From an uncultured Clostridia bacterium (lineage in GTDB: Bacteria; Bacillota; Clostridia; TANB77; CAG-508), in NCBI GenBank assembly GCA_947624365.1, contig CANQJY010000019.1, positions 1 through 14,970 on the forward strand: a DNA stretch of 14,970 nucleotides, given 5' to 3'. Numbering within the stretch: position 1 is the first letter of the stretch; the number at the start of each line of letters is the position of its first letter. The position numbers and the translations under genes are program-made. Below, in pieces: positions 1-7,115 of this stretch. Below the pieces are notes generated by a model that was given only the letters and a program-made list of their open reading frames with translations, searched no databases and was not told the origin of the DNA.

Positions 1-12
1 AATTTTATACAC

Positions 13-44
13 AAAAATTCCAGCGATTTCTCACTGGAATTTTT
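13..44. terminator. Rho-independent terminator of the leftward addB-gltD operon
   Basis: A perfect 11-bp inverted repeat (arms 13-23 and 34-44, AAAAATTCCAG/CTGGAATTTTT) with a 10-nt loop. Both ends carry A/T runs, so it could stop transcription in either direction. It sits 37 bp beyond the stop codon of the leftward flavoprotein gene and so should end that operon. Confidence 0.8.
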
Positions 45-50
45 GCTTTC

Positions 51-71
51 GGGTTCCTATTTTAGGACACC
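51..71 (-). other. Small imperfect hairpin before the terminator
   Basis: Arms GGGTTCCT and AGGACACCC pair over eight base pairs with one bulged base and a 4-nt loop, directly after the flavoprotein stop codon. On the minus strand no T-run follows it, so alone it is not a standard terminator. It may protect the 3' end of the mRNA together with the stronger hairpin at 13-44. Confidence 0.4.
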
Positions 72-80
72 CTCTTTTAC

Positions 81-1331
81 TTATAAATTTTCTAATATTT
101 TTTTAGCAGCTTCTCTTCCAGATCTTGCAGCCCATGCGACGGTTCCCTTCATTCCTGCTAAATCTCCTCCTGCATATATTTTTTTATCTGATGTTTGATA
201 ATTTTCGTCTACAATAATATTTCCCCATTTATTATGCTCTAATGGAAGATTTATTATTTCTTCAGATACTGTTCCACCTAATGCCATAATAATATAATCT
301 ATATCAATCTCATAATTACTATTTTCTATATTTATAGGTATTTCTCGTGTTTCTCCCTCTTTTTTTACTAACTTAGTTTTTATTAATTCTACTTTTTCTA
401 CATGTGTATCTCCTATAATTCTAGCAATATTATTTTGGAAAAGAAATTCTATACCCTCTTTTTTTGCATCCTCTATTTCCTTTCTTTCTGCTGGCATTTG
501 TTCTTCTGCTCTTCTATAAATAACTTTTACCTCTTTTGCACCTTTCCTTTTGATAGTTCTTGCACAATCCATAGCTACATTTCCACCGCCAACAACTCCA
601 ACTATTTTTCCATTGTAATTTGGATGTTTATTTTCTTCTAGTAACTCATTTCCTCCATATACTCCTTGTAAATTTTCTCCTATTACATTCATTTTTGAAG
701 ACTTATTAGCTCCTACCGCTAGGAAAATAGCATCATATTGTTTTTTCAACTCTTCTAATTGAATCTCTTTGCCAAGTTGTTTTCCATATTCTACTTGAAT
801 TCCTAAATCCAAAATATTATCAATTGTTTTTTTGACAATTTCTTTTGATAATCTAAAATCAGGAATTCCATGTACTAATATTCCTCCCAAATATGAATAT
901 TTTTCATAAATTGTTACTTTTACATCTTCTTTTGCTAAAAAAGCTGCACAAGTTAATCCTGCTGGTCCTCCACCAATAACTGCTACTTTTTTGTCTTTTA
1001 ACTGTACTTTTGGTTCTTTTTCATAAATTTTTTTTAAGGATAATCCTTTTTTCATTGCATTATCGAATACATATGCTTCTATTTCTCCAATGCTAACTGG
1101 CTCTCCTTTTATTCCTCTAATACAACTACCTTGACATTGTTTTTGATGTGGACATATTCTACCACAAATTCCTGGTAAAACACTAGTTTTAGATATTATT
1201 CTATATGCTTCTTCTATATTATCTTCCTTTACTGCTTTAATAAAAGTTGGTATATCATTTCCTAATGGACATCCCTTATTAGAACACGGCTTTGTTTTGC
1301 AATTAAGGCAATAATTTATTTTTTTATCCAT
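81..1331 (-). CDS. GltD-like NAD(P)H-dependent FAD/Fe-S oxidoreductase (glutamate synthase small-subunit family)
   Basis: This 416-residue flavoprotein belongs to the family of the glutamate synthase beta subunit, which carries electrons from NAD(P)H through FAD to Fe-S clusters and a partner protein. The N-terminus has eight cysteines (C8, C11, C16, C21, then C56, C60, C66, C70 in a CGRICPxxxxCxxxC pattern) fitting two 4Fe-4S clusters. An FAD-binding VIGGGPAG lies at 118-125, a second dinucleotide-binding GGGNVAMDCAR at 248-258 for NAD(P)H, and the closing GGDLAG at 388-393. It is shorter than a typical GltD (about 470-490 residues), and no large glutamate synthase subunit is in the window. 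It could therefore equally be an NfnB-like or other stand-alone electron-transfer subunit. It is the last gene of the addB operon, 15 bp after the uracil-DNA glycosylase, with an AAAGGA ribosome site. Family is sure; the physiological partner is unknown. Confidence 0.85.
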   Translation of the reverse strand: MDKKINYCLNCKTKPCSNKGCPLGNDIPTFIKAVKEDNIEEAYRIISKTSVLPGICGRICPHQKQCQGSCIRGIKGEPVSIGEIEAYVFDNAMKKGLSLKKIYEKEPKVQLKDKKVAVIGGGPAGLTCAAFLAKEDVKVTIYEKYSYLGGILVHGIPDFRLSKEIVKKTIDNILDLGIQVEYGKQLGKEIQLEELKKQYDAIFLAVGANKSSKMNVIGENLQGVYGGNELLEENKHPNYNGKIVGVVGGGNVAMDCARTIKRKGAKEVKVIYRRAEEQMPAERKEIEDAKKEGIEFLFQNNIARIIGDTHVEKVELIKTKLVKKEGETREIPINIENSNYEIDIDYIIMALGGTVSEEIINLPLEHNKWGNIIVDENYQTSDKKIYAGGDLAGMKGTVAWAARSGREAAKKILENL

Positions 1332-1346
1332 TTAATTTTTTCCTTT

Positions 1347-1895
1347 CTATTTATCTTCCTTTATTACTTCCATTAAATCTTTAATAAAATCTACTTTTTT
1401 ACTTTCATCTCGCAACAATGCTGCTGGATGCCATGTTGGCATATATTTTATTCCTTTTCTTTCTATCCATTTACCTCTACTTGATGTGATACCATATTCT
1501 TTTCCTAAAATGTTTTTTAATGCAACACTACCTAATAATACAATAATCTCTGGCTTTATTAAAAGTACTTGATTTCTTAAATAATCCATACAAGCATAAC
1601 TTTCATCATCTTCTGGATTTCTGTTTCCTGGTGGTCTACATTTTACTATATTGGCAATATATACTTCTTCCCTTTTGATACCTACCATGTCAAATGCCAT
1701 GTTCATAAGTTTTCCTGCTCGTCCTACAAACGGTTCTCCTTGCATATCTTCGTCTGCACCTGGTCCTTCTCCTATAAACATTATTTTTGCTTTCTTATTT
1801 CCAACACCAAAAACTATATTTTGTCTCGTTTTCCATAGCTTACATTTTTGGCAATTTTCAATTGATTTCTCTAATTCTTCCCATGTTTGGTACAT
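1347..1895 (-). CDS. Family-4 uracil-DNA glycosylase (Fe-S)
   Basis: A 182-residue enzyme that removes uracil from DNA, starting base excision repair of deaminated cytosine. The sequence shows the family-4 signature GEGPGADED at 42-50, a GRAGK loop at 58-62, CRPPGNRNP at 86-94 and the C-terminal HPAALLR motif at 156-162, which contacts the DNA. Four cysteines (C15, C18, C86, C102) match the 4Fe-4S cluster ligands of this family. Length is normal for the short bacterial form. The start codon lies 2 bp after the pgeF stop, and its ribosome site (AAAGGAACG) lies inside the end of pgeF, so the two are very probably translated from the same mRNA. Neighbouring addB and OGG genes give a repair context. 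A plain ung (family 1) is not seen here. Confidence 0.92.
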   Translation of the reverse strand: MYQTWEELEKSIENCQKCKLWKTRQNIVFGVGNKKAKIMFIGEGPGADEDMQGEPFVGRAGKLMNMAFDMVGIKREEVYIANIVKCRPPGNRNPEDDESYACMDYLRNQVLLIKPEIIVLLGSVALKNILGKEYGITSSRGKWIERKGIKYMPTWHPAALLRDESKKVDFIKDLMEVIKEDK

Positions 1896-1897
1896 TT

Positions 1898-2734
1898 TTA
1901 ACTTCGTTCCTTTCCTTTTAATGCAATAATCGCTGTTTCCAATCCAAATCCTTGTTTTTCTGCACGATATGAATGTAATATTTGAGAGTTACATACTGTG
2001 CAAATTTTGCTATCTATAATATTTTCTGGTTTCAATCCTTGTTTTTGTAATAATATTGTGTTTAGCAAAACTGTATCTATATTCCATTTTTCTTCTGTTC
2101 CTTCTTTCCTTTCGATAATTCTACTTAAATCTATTTCCTCCCTAAATCTTTCAGCAAACATATCTTTTACATCTTTTTCAACTTCAAAATGGCATTTTCG
2201 TATACTTGGGCACATACAACATATTAAATTTTCTGGTTTTACTCCAAATTCTTTTTGCAATTTTTGAACAGTTTTTACTCCAATTTGTTGGTATGTTCCT
2301 TTCCAACCAGAATGGATATTAGCAATAGTTCTAGTAACTGGATCAAAAAATAACATTAATATACAGTCTGCACTTGTAGTAGATAAAATTAAATTTTCTT
2401 TTTGTGTTATTAATCCATCTACATTTGAATATTGCTCTAAATATATATCTGGTTTTCCTTGATATGTTTTTTCTTTTACAATTTCTATTTTATCTTTGTG
2501 TACTTGATTTGGTTTTATTATATTATTTTTGTCTAAATTTAAGCTTGTACATAAATTTTCGTAATCTTGAACCGCTTTATCATAATTTGTTCTCTTAAGT
2601 GTTCTAAAATCTACCTGTTTTCCTACAGAAAATGCATGTGTAATAATATCTTGGTATTCTAATAACTTTTTAAATTGTATATATTCCGTATTTTTTGATT
2701 TAACATGTGTCACTACTTCGTTTGATAAATTCAT
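1898..2734 (-). CDS. pgeF: Peptidoglycan editing factor PgeF (YfiH/LACC1 family, DUF152)
   Basis: A 278-residue member of the multicopper-oxidase-like family once called polyphenol oxidase or YfiH. In E. coli PgeF corrects peptidoglycan precursors that carry serine in place of the first L-alanine; related proteins also act on purine nucleosides. The expected metal-site residues are present: H79 in NQVH, C124 in TSADC and H141 in HSGWKG. The family C-terminal HSYRxEKxGFG stretch follows at 254-264. The ATG overlaps the addB stop codon (ATGA, 4 bp) and has a GAGGAGG site 4 bp upstream, so translation is likely coupled to addB. Family assignment is firm; the cell-wall role is taken from the E. 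coli homologue and not shown by this sequence. Confidence 0.9.
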   Translation of the reverse strand: MNLSNEVVTHVKSKNTEYIQFKKLLEYQDIITHAFSVGKQVDFRTLKRTNYDKAVQDYENLCTSLNLDKNNIIKPNQVHKDKIEIVKEKTYQGKPDIYLEQYSNVDGLITQKENLILSTTSADCILMLFFDPVTRTIANIHSGWKGTYQQIGVKTVQKLQKEFGVKPENLICCMCPSIRKCHFEVEKDVKDMFAERFREEIDLSRIIERKEGTEEKWNIDTVLLNTILLQKQGLKPENIIDSKICTVCNSQILHSYRAEKQGFGLETAIIALKGKERS

Positions 2735-5700
2735 ATATCCTCCTCTTTCATTTTTTGAATAACTTCATCTTTTGTTAAATTTCCTATATATTGATATTTA
2801 TTTGAATTGTTTTTTGCGTCAAATCCACATATTGCATGGTATTCACAATATTTGCATGGTGTTTTCCCTTTATGATTATATGGTTTTAATTCAATTTTAC
2901 CTTGCAATATCTCTTTTCCTATTTGTTTTATAACGTTTCCAATATATTTTTGTAAAATTTCAAATTCTTCTTTGTTTATTCCATTTGTATCTCTTTTATT
3001 TATAGCTCCTGAAGTTGTGATTCCTGCTGGAATAATTTTAGAAGTACCATTCTCTAAATTTTTGTCTTGCATTTTTACAACTTTAATATCTGCTAGAATA
3101 AGACCTTTCATTTTAAAATTCTTTCTAATTTCCTCTTCAATCTGCTCTTCTGTTATATTTTTGTTAGCTGATATCATTTGCTCTATTAATCCAAAATATA
3201 AAATACCTGCTGGCAATAAATCTTTTTCTTGGCATATAGCATCTAAATATGTTAATAATTGAATCTGTAAGCCTGCATAAACTTCATTTAAATCTACATT
3301 TTTGGCTGAAGACTTGTAGTCTATAATTCTTAAATAATTCCCTTCTTTTGTTTTAGCAATATCTATTCTGTCTATTTTTCCTGTAATCTCTATCTTTTTT
3401 CCATTTTCTAAATCTAATACGATTGGTTTATACTCTTTACCTTTTCCAAATTCAATTTCTGTACCTTCTATATTAAAATCACTATATACTAAACTTTCTA
3501 TAATATATTTTAATGCTTTTGTTATCATTCTTTCTAGTCTTTGTATCAATATTTTATATTTTACTGTTGCTGTAAATTTATATTTTTCATAGTTCAATTT
3601 TGTTTCAATTATGTCTTTTACTATTTTTTGAATATCTTGTTCTTGAACTAATAAATTAGGAAGGTCTTGGTTTTGTTCTTTAACTTGCTCAAAAAACATA
3701 TCTATAACTTCATGCATAAATGAACCTGTATCAAAACTTTGAATTTTTAATTCTTCTTTTTGCTTTAAATTTAATCCATATTGCAAAAAATATGAAAATG
3801 GGCAACTTTTGTATTTTTCGAGCCTTGAGACACTTGTTGTCAATTGGTTTCCATATAACTTTTTTATGGTTTCAATATGTATGTTTTTTGGTAGATTTGT
3901 ATAATTTATTGCTTGTATATCTTTTTCTAATTTTTGTTTCCACTCATTTTGATTTTTAAAGTATTGATATACTTCTTTCCATTTTATTTCTAATTCACCT
4001 GTCTTTTGGGCTTTTGCCAATTTCTCAATTAGAATTTCATATGTTGCTTTTTGATTTGTTATATTATAATTGTTTTGTATTACATCGCTTTGCTCTTGTA
4101 ACTTGGGAAATATTTTCTTTATTTTTGTAATATAAACAGATGGTCTTAGTGCTGTTCCATCTGTATTTGATGAACTATACGACAAATAAATTTCTTTTTG
4201 TGCTGTAGTAAATGCTTTATATATATTAAAATTATCATCATATAAATTTTCTAATGTCCCTTTTGCTAATTCTATTCCATGTGCTTTTAGTTCATTTCTT
4301 TCTTCATCACCTAAAAAGCCCTCACTTTTATTTACATTTGGATAGACTCCATCATTTAAGCCTATTATAAACACTGCTTCTACTTTGTGACTTCTTGACC
4401 TATCAACATCTCCCATAATAACTTGATCCTGTGTTGCTGGTATTTTTGCAAGTTCACTTGTTTTTAGCCCTTGCCTTAACAAGTTTTCGTATTGTTCAAT
4501 ATTTATAGCATCTGTTCCAAATATATCTATAATTTCATCAAATAGATTAATTATAATTTCATAACTTTCTTTATATTCTTGAGCTAATTCTATTCTGCCT
4601 ATTTCCGTTAAATAGTTGATTTTTTTTATAATTTGTTTTTCAATATCTTGCTTTTGTAAAAAATCATATAAAGCTATTGTTATACCTTTAGCTGTTCTTT
4701 GTTGTTTTACAGTTTGCTTTAAATCTTCTAGTGGTTCTATAATTTGTTTTCTTAGTTCATTTAAATAAGATACTTGCTCTTTCTTGTCCTTCATTTCGTA
4801 AGTAAAATCTGACTTAAATTTATTTTGCTTAATTCCCCATTTTGTACAATAATTTTCAAGTTTAAATATATCTTCTTGTTCAATATTTGTAAATCCCATT
4901 TTTATGTACTGAAATATTGATTCTTTGCTATAATTTTTTCTTAAAATATCTAATATAGATAATATATATTGAATAATGACATTTTGATTAAGTTCACGTT
5001 TTTCATCAATAAAAATTGGAATGTCATATTTATCAAATATAACTTTTGTTAGATTACTATAATTTTGTATGTTTTTTGTAATAATAGCAATATCACGATA
5101 TCTTAAACCTTTTTCTTTAATTAATTTTGTGATTTTTATTGCTGTATTTTCTATTTCAGTATATTGATTTTTGGCTAAAAATATGTGAGTATTTTCCACA
5201 GTTTGTTCCCATTTTATGGGGTTTGTCTGAAAAATTTGTGCTTCAATGTGCTTTAATTCTTCGTTTTGAAAACGTAAAGGTTTTTCTAAATAAATAGGTT
5301 TTTCTATATCTATACTATTTTCTTTAGCAATTCTTACTAATTTTTTAATAGTAATTTTATTTTCATAAAATACATCTGTATCTGTCTTTTTTGCTTCTTC
5401 TAATGCATCAGATGTAATAGTGATATTTATTTGTTCACAATATTTCATCAATTCTTGAATAACATTATATTCTGGCACTGTAAATCCTGCAAATTCGTCT
5501 ATATAAATTATGCTATTTTTTAACCATTCTATCTTTTCAACATTTTGTGCTAAGATTGTTAATTCATCTGCTTCATCTATATATGCTTTGCTAATTTTAT
5601 CGTTATATTTTTCATATATTATATAAATGTCTTCTAATTTTGTTTTTAAATATATATTTTCTGTTTTTTCAATTTGTTGTTTTAACATTTGCATTGTAAT

Positions 5701-6081
5701 ACCATGTTTTTTAAATTCTGTAATACATGATATAGCTAATTCTATGTTTTCTTCTGATTTTGATAAATAGGTAAGTTCCTTTTTATTTTTTGTTAATATA
5801 TCACTAATTAGCATTGCTTTTCCAGTTTTAGTAATTCGTTTACCTGAGATTCCTAACTCTTTTATAACTCTTTTTGCCATTCTGCTTAGATGCAATACTT
5901 CTGCCTGTGTAATTGCCTTTTTATCAATTACTTCCATCAATCTTTTTTCTGCATTATATGAGAATTGTTCTGGAGTTATTAAAAATATGTTTTTCCCTTT
6001 TTCAATATCATTTGCAATTTGTTTATAACAATATTCACTTTTTCCACTACCTGATTTGCCATAAATTATTTTTAAAGCCAT
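2731..6081 (-). CDS. addB: ATP-dependent helicase/nuclease AddB
   Basis: AddB is one half of the AddAB helicase-nuclease, which resects double-strand breaks for RecA and recognises Chi. The N-terminal Walker A GKSGSGKS is at residues 8-15. A helicase-like GLNDGVYP segment is at 574-581. The C-terminal RecB-type nuclease domain shows H790, GKIDRID at 901-907 and IDYKS at 920-924 (catalytic D904, D921, K923). The 4Fe-4S ligands are C760 plus C1076, C1079 and C1085, the usual one-plus-three arrangement. At 1116 residues it is close to the B. subtilis protein. The open frame extends to 6198, but the extra 39 codons read through a DNA palindrome; the ATG at 6081 has an AAAGGAG site at the right distance and begins with the normal AddB N-terminus (MALKIIYGKSGSGKS). 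The usual partner addA is not adjacent. Confidence 0.93.
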   Translation of the reverse strand: MALKIIYGKSGSGKSEYCYKQIANDIEKGKNIFLITPEQFSYNAEKRLMEVIDKKAITQAEVLHLSRMAKRVIKELGISGKRITKTGKAMLISDILTKNKKELTYLSKSEENIELAISCITEFKKHGITMQMLKQQIEKTENIYLKTKLEDIYIIYEKYNDKISKAYIDEADELTILAQNVEKIEWLKNSIIYIDEFAGFTVPEYNVIQELMKYCEQINITITSDALEEAKKTDTDVFYENKITIKKLVRIAKENSIDIEKPIYLEKPLRFQNEELKHIEAQIFQTNPIKWEQTVENTHIFLAKNQYTEIENTAIKITKLIKEKGLRYRDIAIITKNIQNYSNLTKVIFDKYDIPIFIDEKRELNQNVIIQYILSILDILRKNYSKESIFQYIKMGFTNIEQEDIFKLENYCTKWGIKQNKFKSDFTYEMKDKKEQVSYLNELRKQIIEPLEDLKQTVKQQRTAKGITIALYDFLQKQDIEKQIIKKINYLTEIGRIELAQEYKESYEIIINLFDEIIDIFGTDAINIEQYENLLRQGLKTSELAKIPATQDQVIMGDVDRSRSHKVEAVFIIGLNDGVYPNVNKSEGFLGDEERNELKAHGIELAKGTLENLYDDNFNIYKAFTTAQKEIYLSYSSSNTDGTALRPSVYITKIKKIFPKLQEQSDVIQNNYNITNQKATYEILIEKLAKAQKTGELEIKWKEVYQYFKNQNEWKQKLEKDIQAINYTNLPKNIHIETIKKLYGNQLTTSVSRLEKYKSCPFSYFLQYGLNLKQKEELKIQSFDTGSFMHEVIDMFFEQVKEQNQDLPNLLVQEQDIQKIVKDIIETKLNYEKYKFTATVKYKILIQRLERMITKALKYIIESLVYSDFNIEGTEIEFGKGKEYKPIVLDLENGKKIEITGKIDRIDIAKTKEGNYLRIIDYKSSAKNVDLNEVYAGLQIQLLTYLDAICQEKDLLPAGILYFGLIEQMISANKNITEEQIEEEIRKNFKMKGLILADIKVVKMQDKNLENGTSKIIPAGITTSGAINKRDTNGINKEEFEILQKYIGNVIKQIGKEILQGKIELKPYNHKGKTPCKYCEYHAICGFDAKNNSNKYQYIGNLTKDEVIQKMKEEDI

Positions 6082-6086
6082 GTTTA

Positions 6087-6093
6087 CTCCTTT
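6087..6093 (-). promoter_or_regulatory. Ribosome binding site that fixes the addB start
   Basis: AAAGGAG on the minus strand, 5 bp before the ATG at 6081. It selects this start over the upstream ATG at 6198, which is 1 bp outside the preceding gene and lacks such a site. The large palindrome ends only 8 nt upstream of it. Confidence 0.85.
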
Positions 6094-6101
6094 CTTGTGC
6101 A

Positions 6102-6180
6102 TTGTGTCCATTTGGGGACGGTCCTTTTTTGGACATTTGAGACAAATGTCCAAAAAAGGACCGTCCCCAAATGGACACAA
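6102..6180. repeat. Perfect 79-bp palindrome (REP/BIME-like hairpin)
   Basis: Positions 6102-6139 and 6143-6180 are perfect reverse complements (38 bp) around a 3-nt AGA loop. Each arm is itself partly self-complementary: TGTCCA (6105-6110) with TGGACA (6130-6135), enclosing GGAC-G-GTCC (6116-6124). The whole thus looks like two inverted copies of a roughly 31-bp unit, 6105-6135 and 6147-6177, like the paired REP units called BIMEs. I recall GGGGACGGTCC-type hairpins scattered in clostridial genomes, but this could not be verified here. It lies between the glycosylase stop (6199) and the addB ribosome site. No transposase is nearby. Neither strand has a T-run after the stem, so it is not a standard terminator. 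Confidence 0.9.
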
Positions 6181-6198
6181 ATGGATATAAACGAACAT

Positions 6199-7059
6199 CT
6201 ATCCCCTTCGCCAATAGAATAAATATTGCTGTGCTAGACCTGCTAAGTTTCCAAATTTTTGTTGTGCAATTTCTTGTATTTTTGTTTTACTTATTTTATT
6301 TTCTGGTTCATGCAAATATAGTTCATTCATCACTCTTTGTACCCATACATCAATTGGAAATACCTCTAATCTTTTTAGAGTTGAAAATAGTAGTATACAA
6401 TCTGCTACTTTTGGTCCAACTCCTGATAATGTTAGTAATGTTTCTCTTACTTCTTTTGTATTTGGATTTTGATGTAACTTTTGTAAATCTACTTTTTTTT
6501 GTAAAATCATTTGTGTTGTTTCATATACTCTTTGATCTCTAAATCCCAAACCTAAATCTCTAAAATCTTGGATTGTTGCATCTTTTAAATCTTCTGGTAA
6601 TGGAAATGTATAATATGATTTTCCTTCAAATTGTATTTCTTTCCCATATGCTTGTGATATTCTCTGAATAATTTTTTGAATCCTTGGGATGTTATTATTT
6701 GCTGATATAATAAATGACAAAATAGTTTCCCATAGTTCTTGGTTTAATAATCTAATTCCTTTTCCGTATTGTATACTTGTTTTCATATTTTGATCAATTT
6801 GTGATAACTGCTTTTGCAATCCTTCATAATCTCTTTCTAAATCAAAATATTCATACACTAAAGTTTCAATGTTTTCATTTCCTATTGCTTTAATGTAGTA
6901 AGAATTTTCTTGTTCTTTAATATTAATAACATTTTGTCTAACAATACCTGTATAACTTTTATCATCATTTTCTTGCCAACGAAAACATTGTCCACATGTA
7001 AAGGTATCTTTTAGTTCAAAACATGGTGGTTTTTTTAGTATATATTCTTGCTCTTTCAT
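6199..7059 (-). CDS. OGG1-type 8-oxoguanine DNA glycosylase/AP lyase
   Basis: A bifunctional base excision repair enzyme that removes 8-oxoguanine and nicks the abasic site. The 286 residues contain an OGG_N-like beta-rich N-terminal domain (about 8-105), then the HhH-GPD fold. The helix-hairpin-helix LSGVGPKVADC is at 211-221, with the Schiff-base lysine K217 (K249 of human OGG1), and the catalytic aspartate D237 lies in FPIDVW. C221 follows the lysine as in human OGG1 (GTKVADC). This is the eukaryote-like OGG1 family, known from Clostridium acetobutylicum, and not MutM. A potential promoter lies just upstream; a GGAG site stands 10 bp before the ATG, a little far. It precedes addB on the same strand, separated by the palindrome. 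Confidence 0.92.
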   Translation of the reverse strand: MKEQEYILKKPPCFELKDTFTCGQCFRWQENDDKSYTGIVRQNVINIKEQENSYYIKAIGNENIETLVYEYFDLERDYEGLQKQLSQIDQNMKTSIQYGKGIRLLNQELWETILSFIISANNNIPRIQKIIQRISQAYGKEIQFEGKSYYTFPLPEDLKDATIQDFRDLGLGFRDQRVYETTQMILQKKVDLQKLHQNPNTKEVRETLLTLSGVGPKVADCILLFSTLKRLEVFPIDVWVQRVMNELYLHEPENKISKTKIQEIAQQKFGNLAGLAQQYLFYWRRG

Positions 7060-7082
7060 TTTATTTTTTCTCCTCTTTCGTA

Positions 7083-7111
7083 ATTATACTACATTTTTTT
7101 ATATTTGGGAA
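7083..7111 (-). promoter_or_regulatory. Predicted promoter of the OGG1-type glycosylase gene
   Basis: On the minus strand TTCCCA (7106-7111), a 17-bp spacer, and a consensus TATAAT (7083-7088), 24 bp before the glycosylase ATG. It sits directly beyond the yitT stop codon and no terminator hairpin separates the genes, so the repair genes may be read both from here and by readthrough from yitT. Confidence 0.6.
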
Positions 7112-7115
7112 GAGT

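Noticed and set aside
6102..6180. The palindrome as a Rho-independent terminator
   Set aside because: The stem is far longer than usual, and no T-run follows it on either strand, although it contains an internal run of six T.
6160..6190. Short direct repeat AAATGGACAC/AAATGGATAT at the palindrome edge as a target-site duplication
   Set aside because: The match is imperfect and one copy lies inside the palindrome arm, so it does not bracket the element.
6171..6542. Rightward open frame of 123 codons over the glycosylase gene
   Set aside because: It is antisense to the clear OGG1-type gene, is strongly hydrophobic only because it reads A/T-rich codons backwards, and has no ribosome site or known domain.
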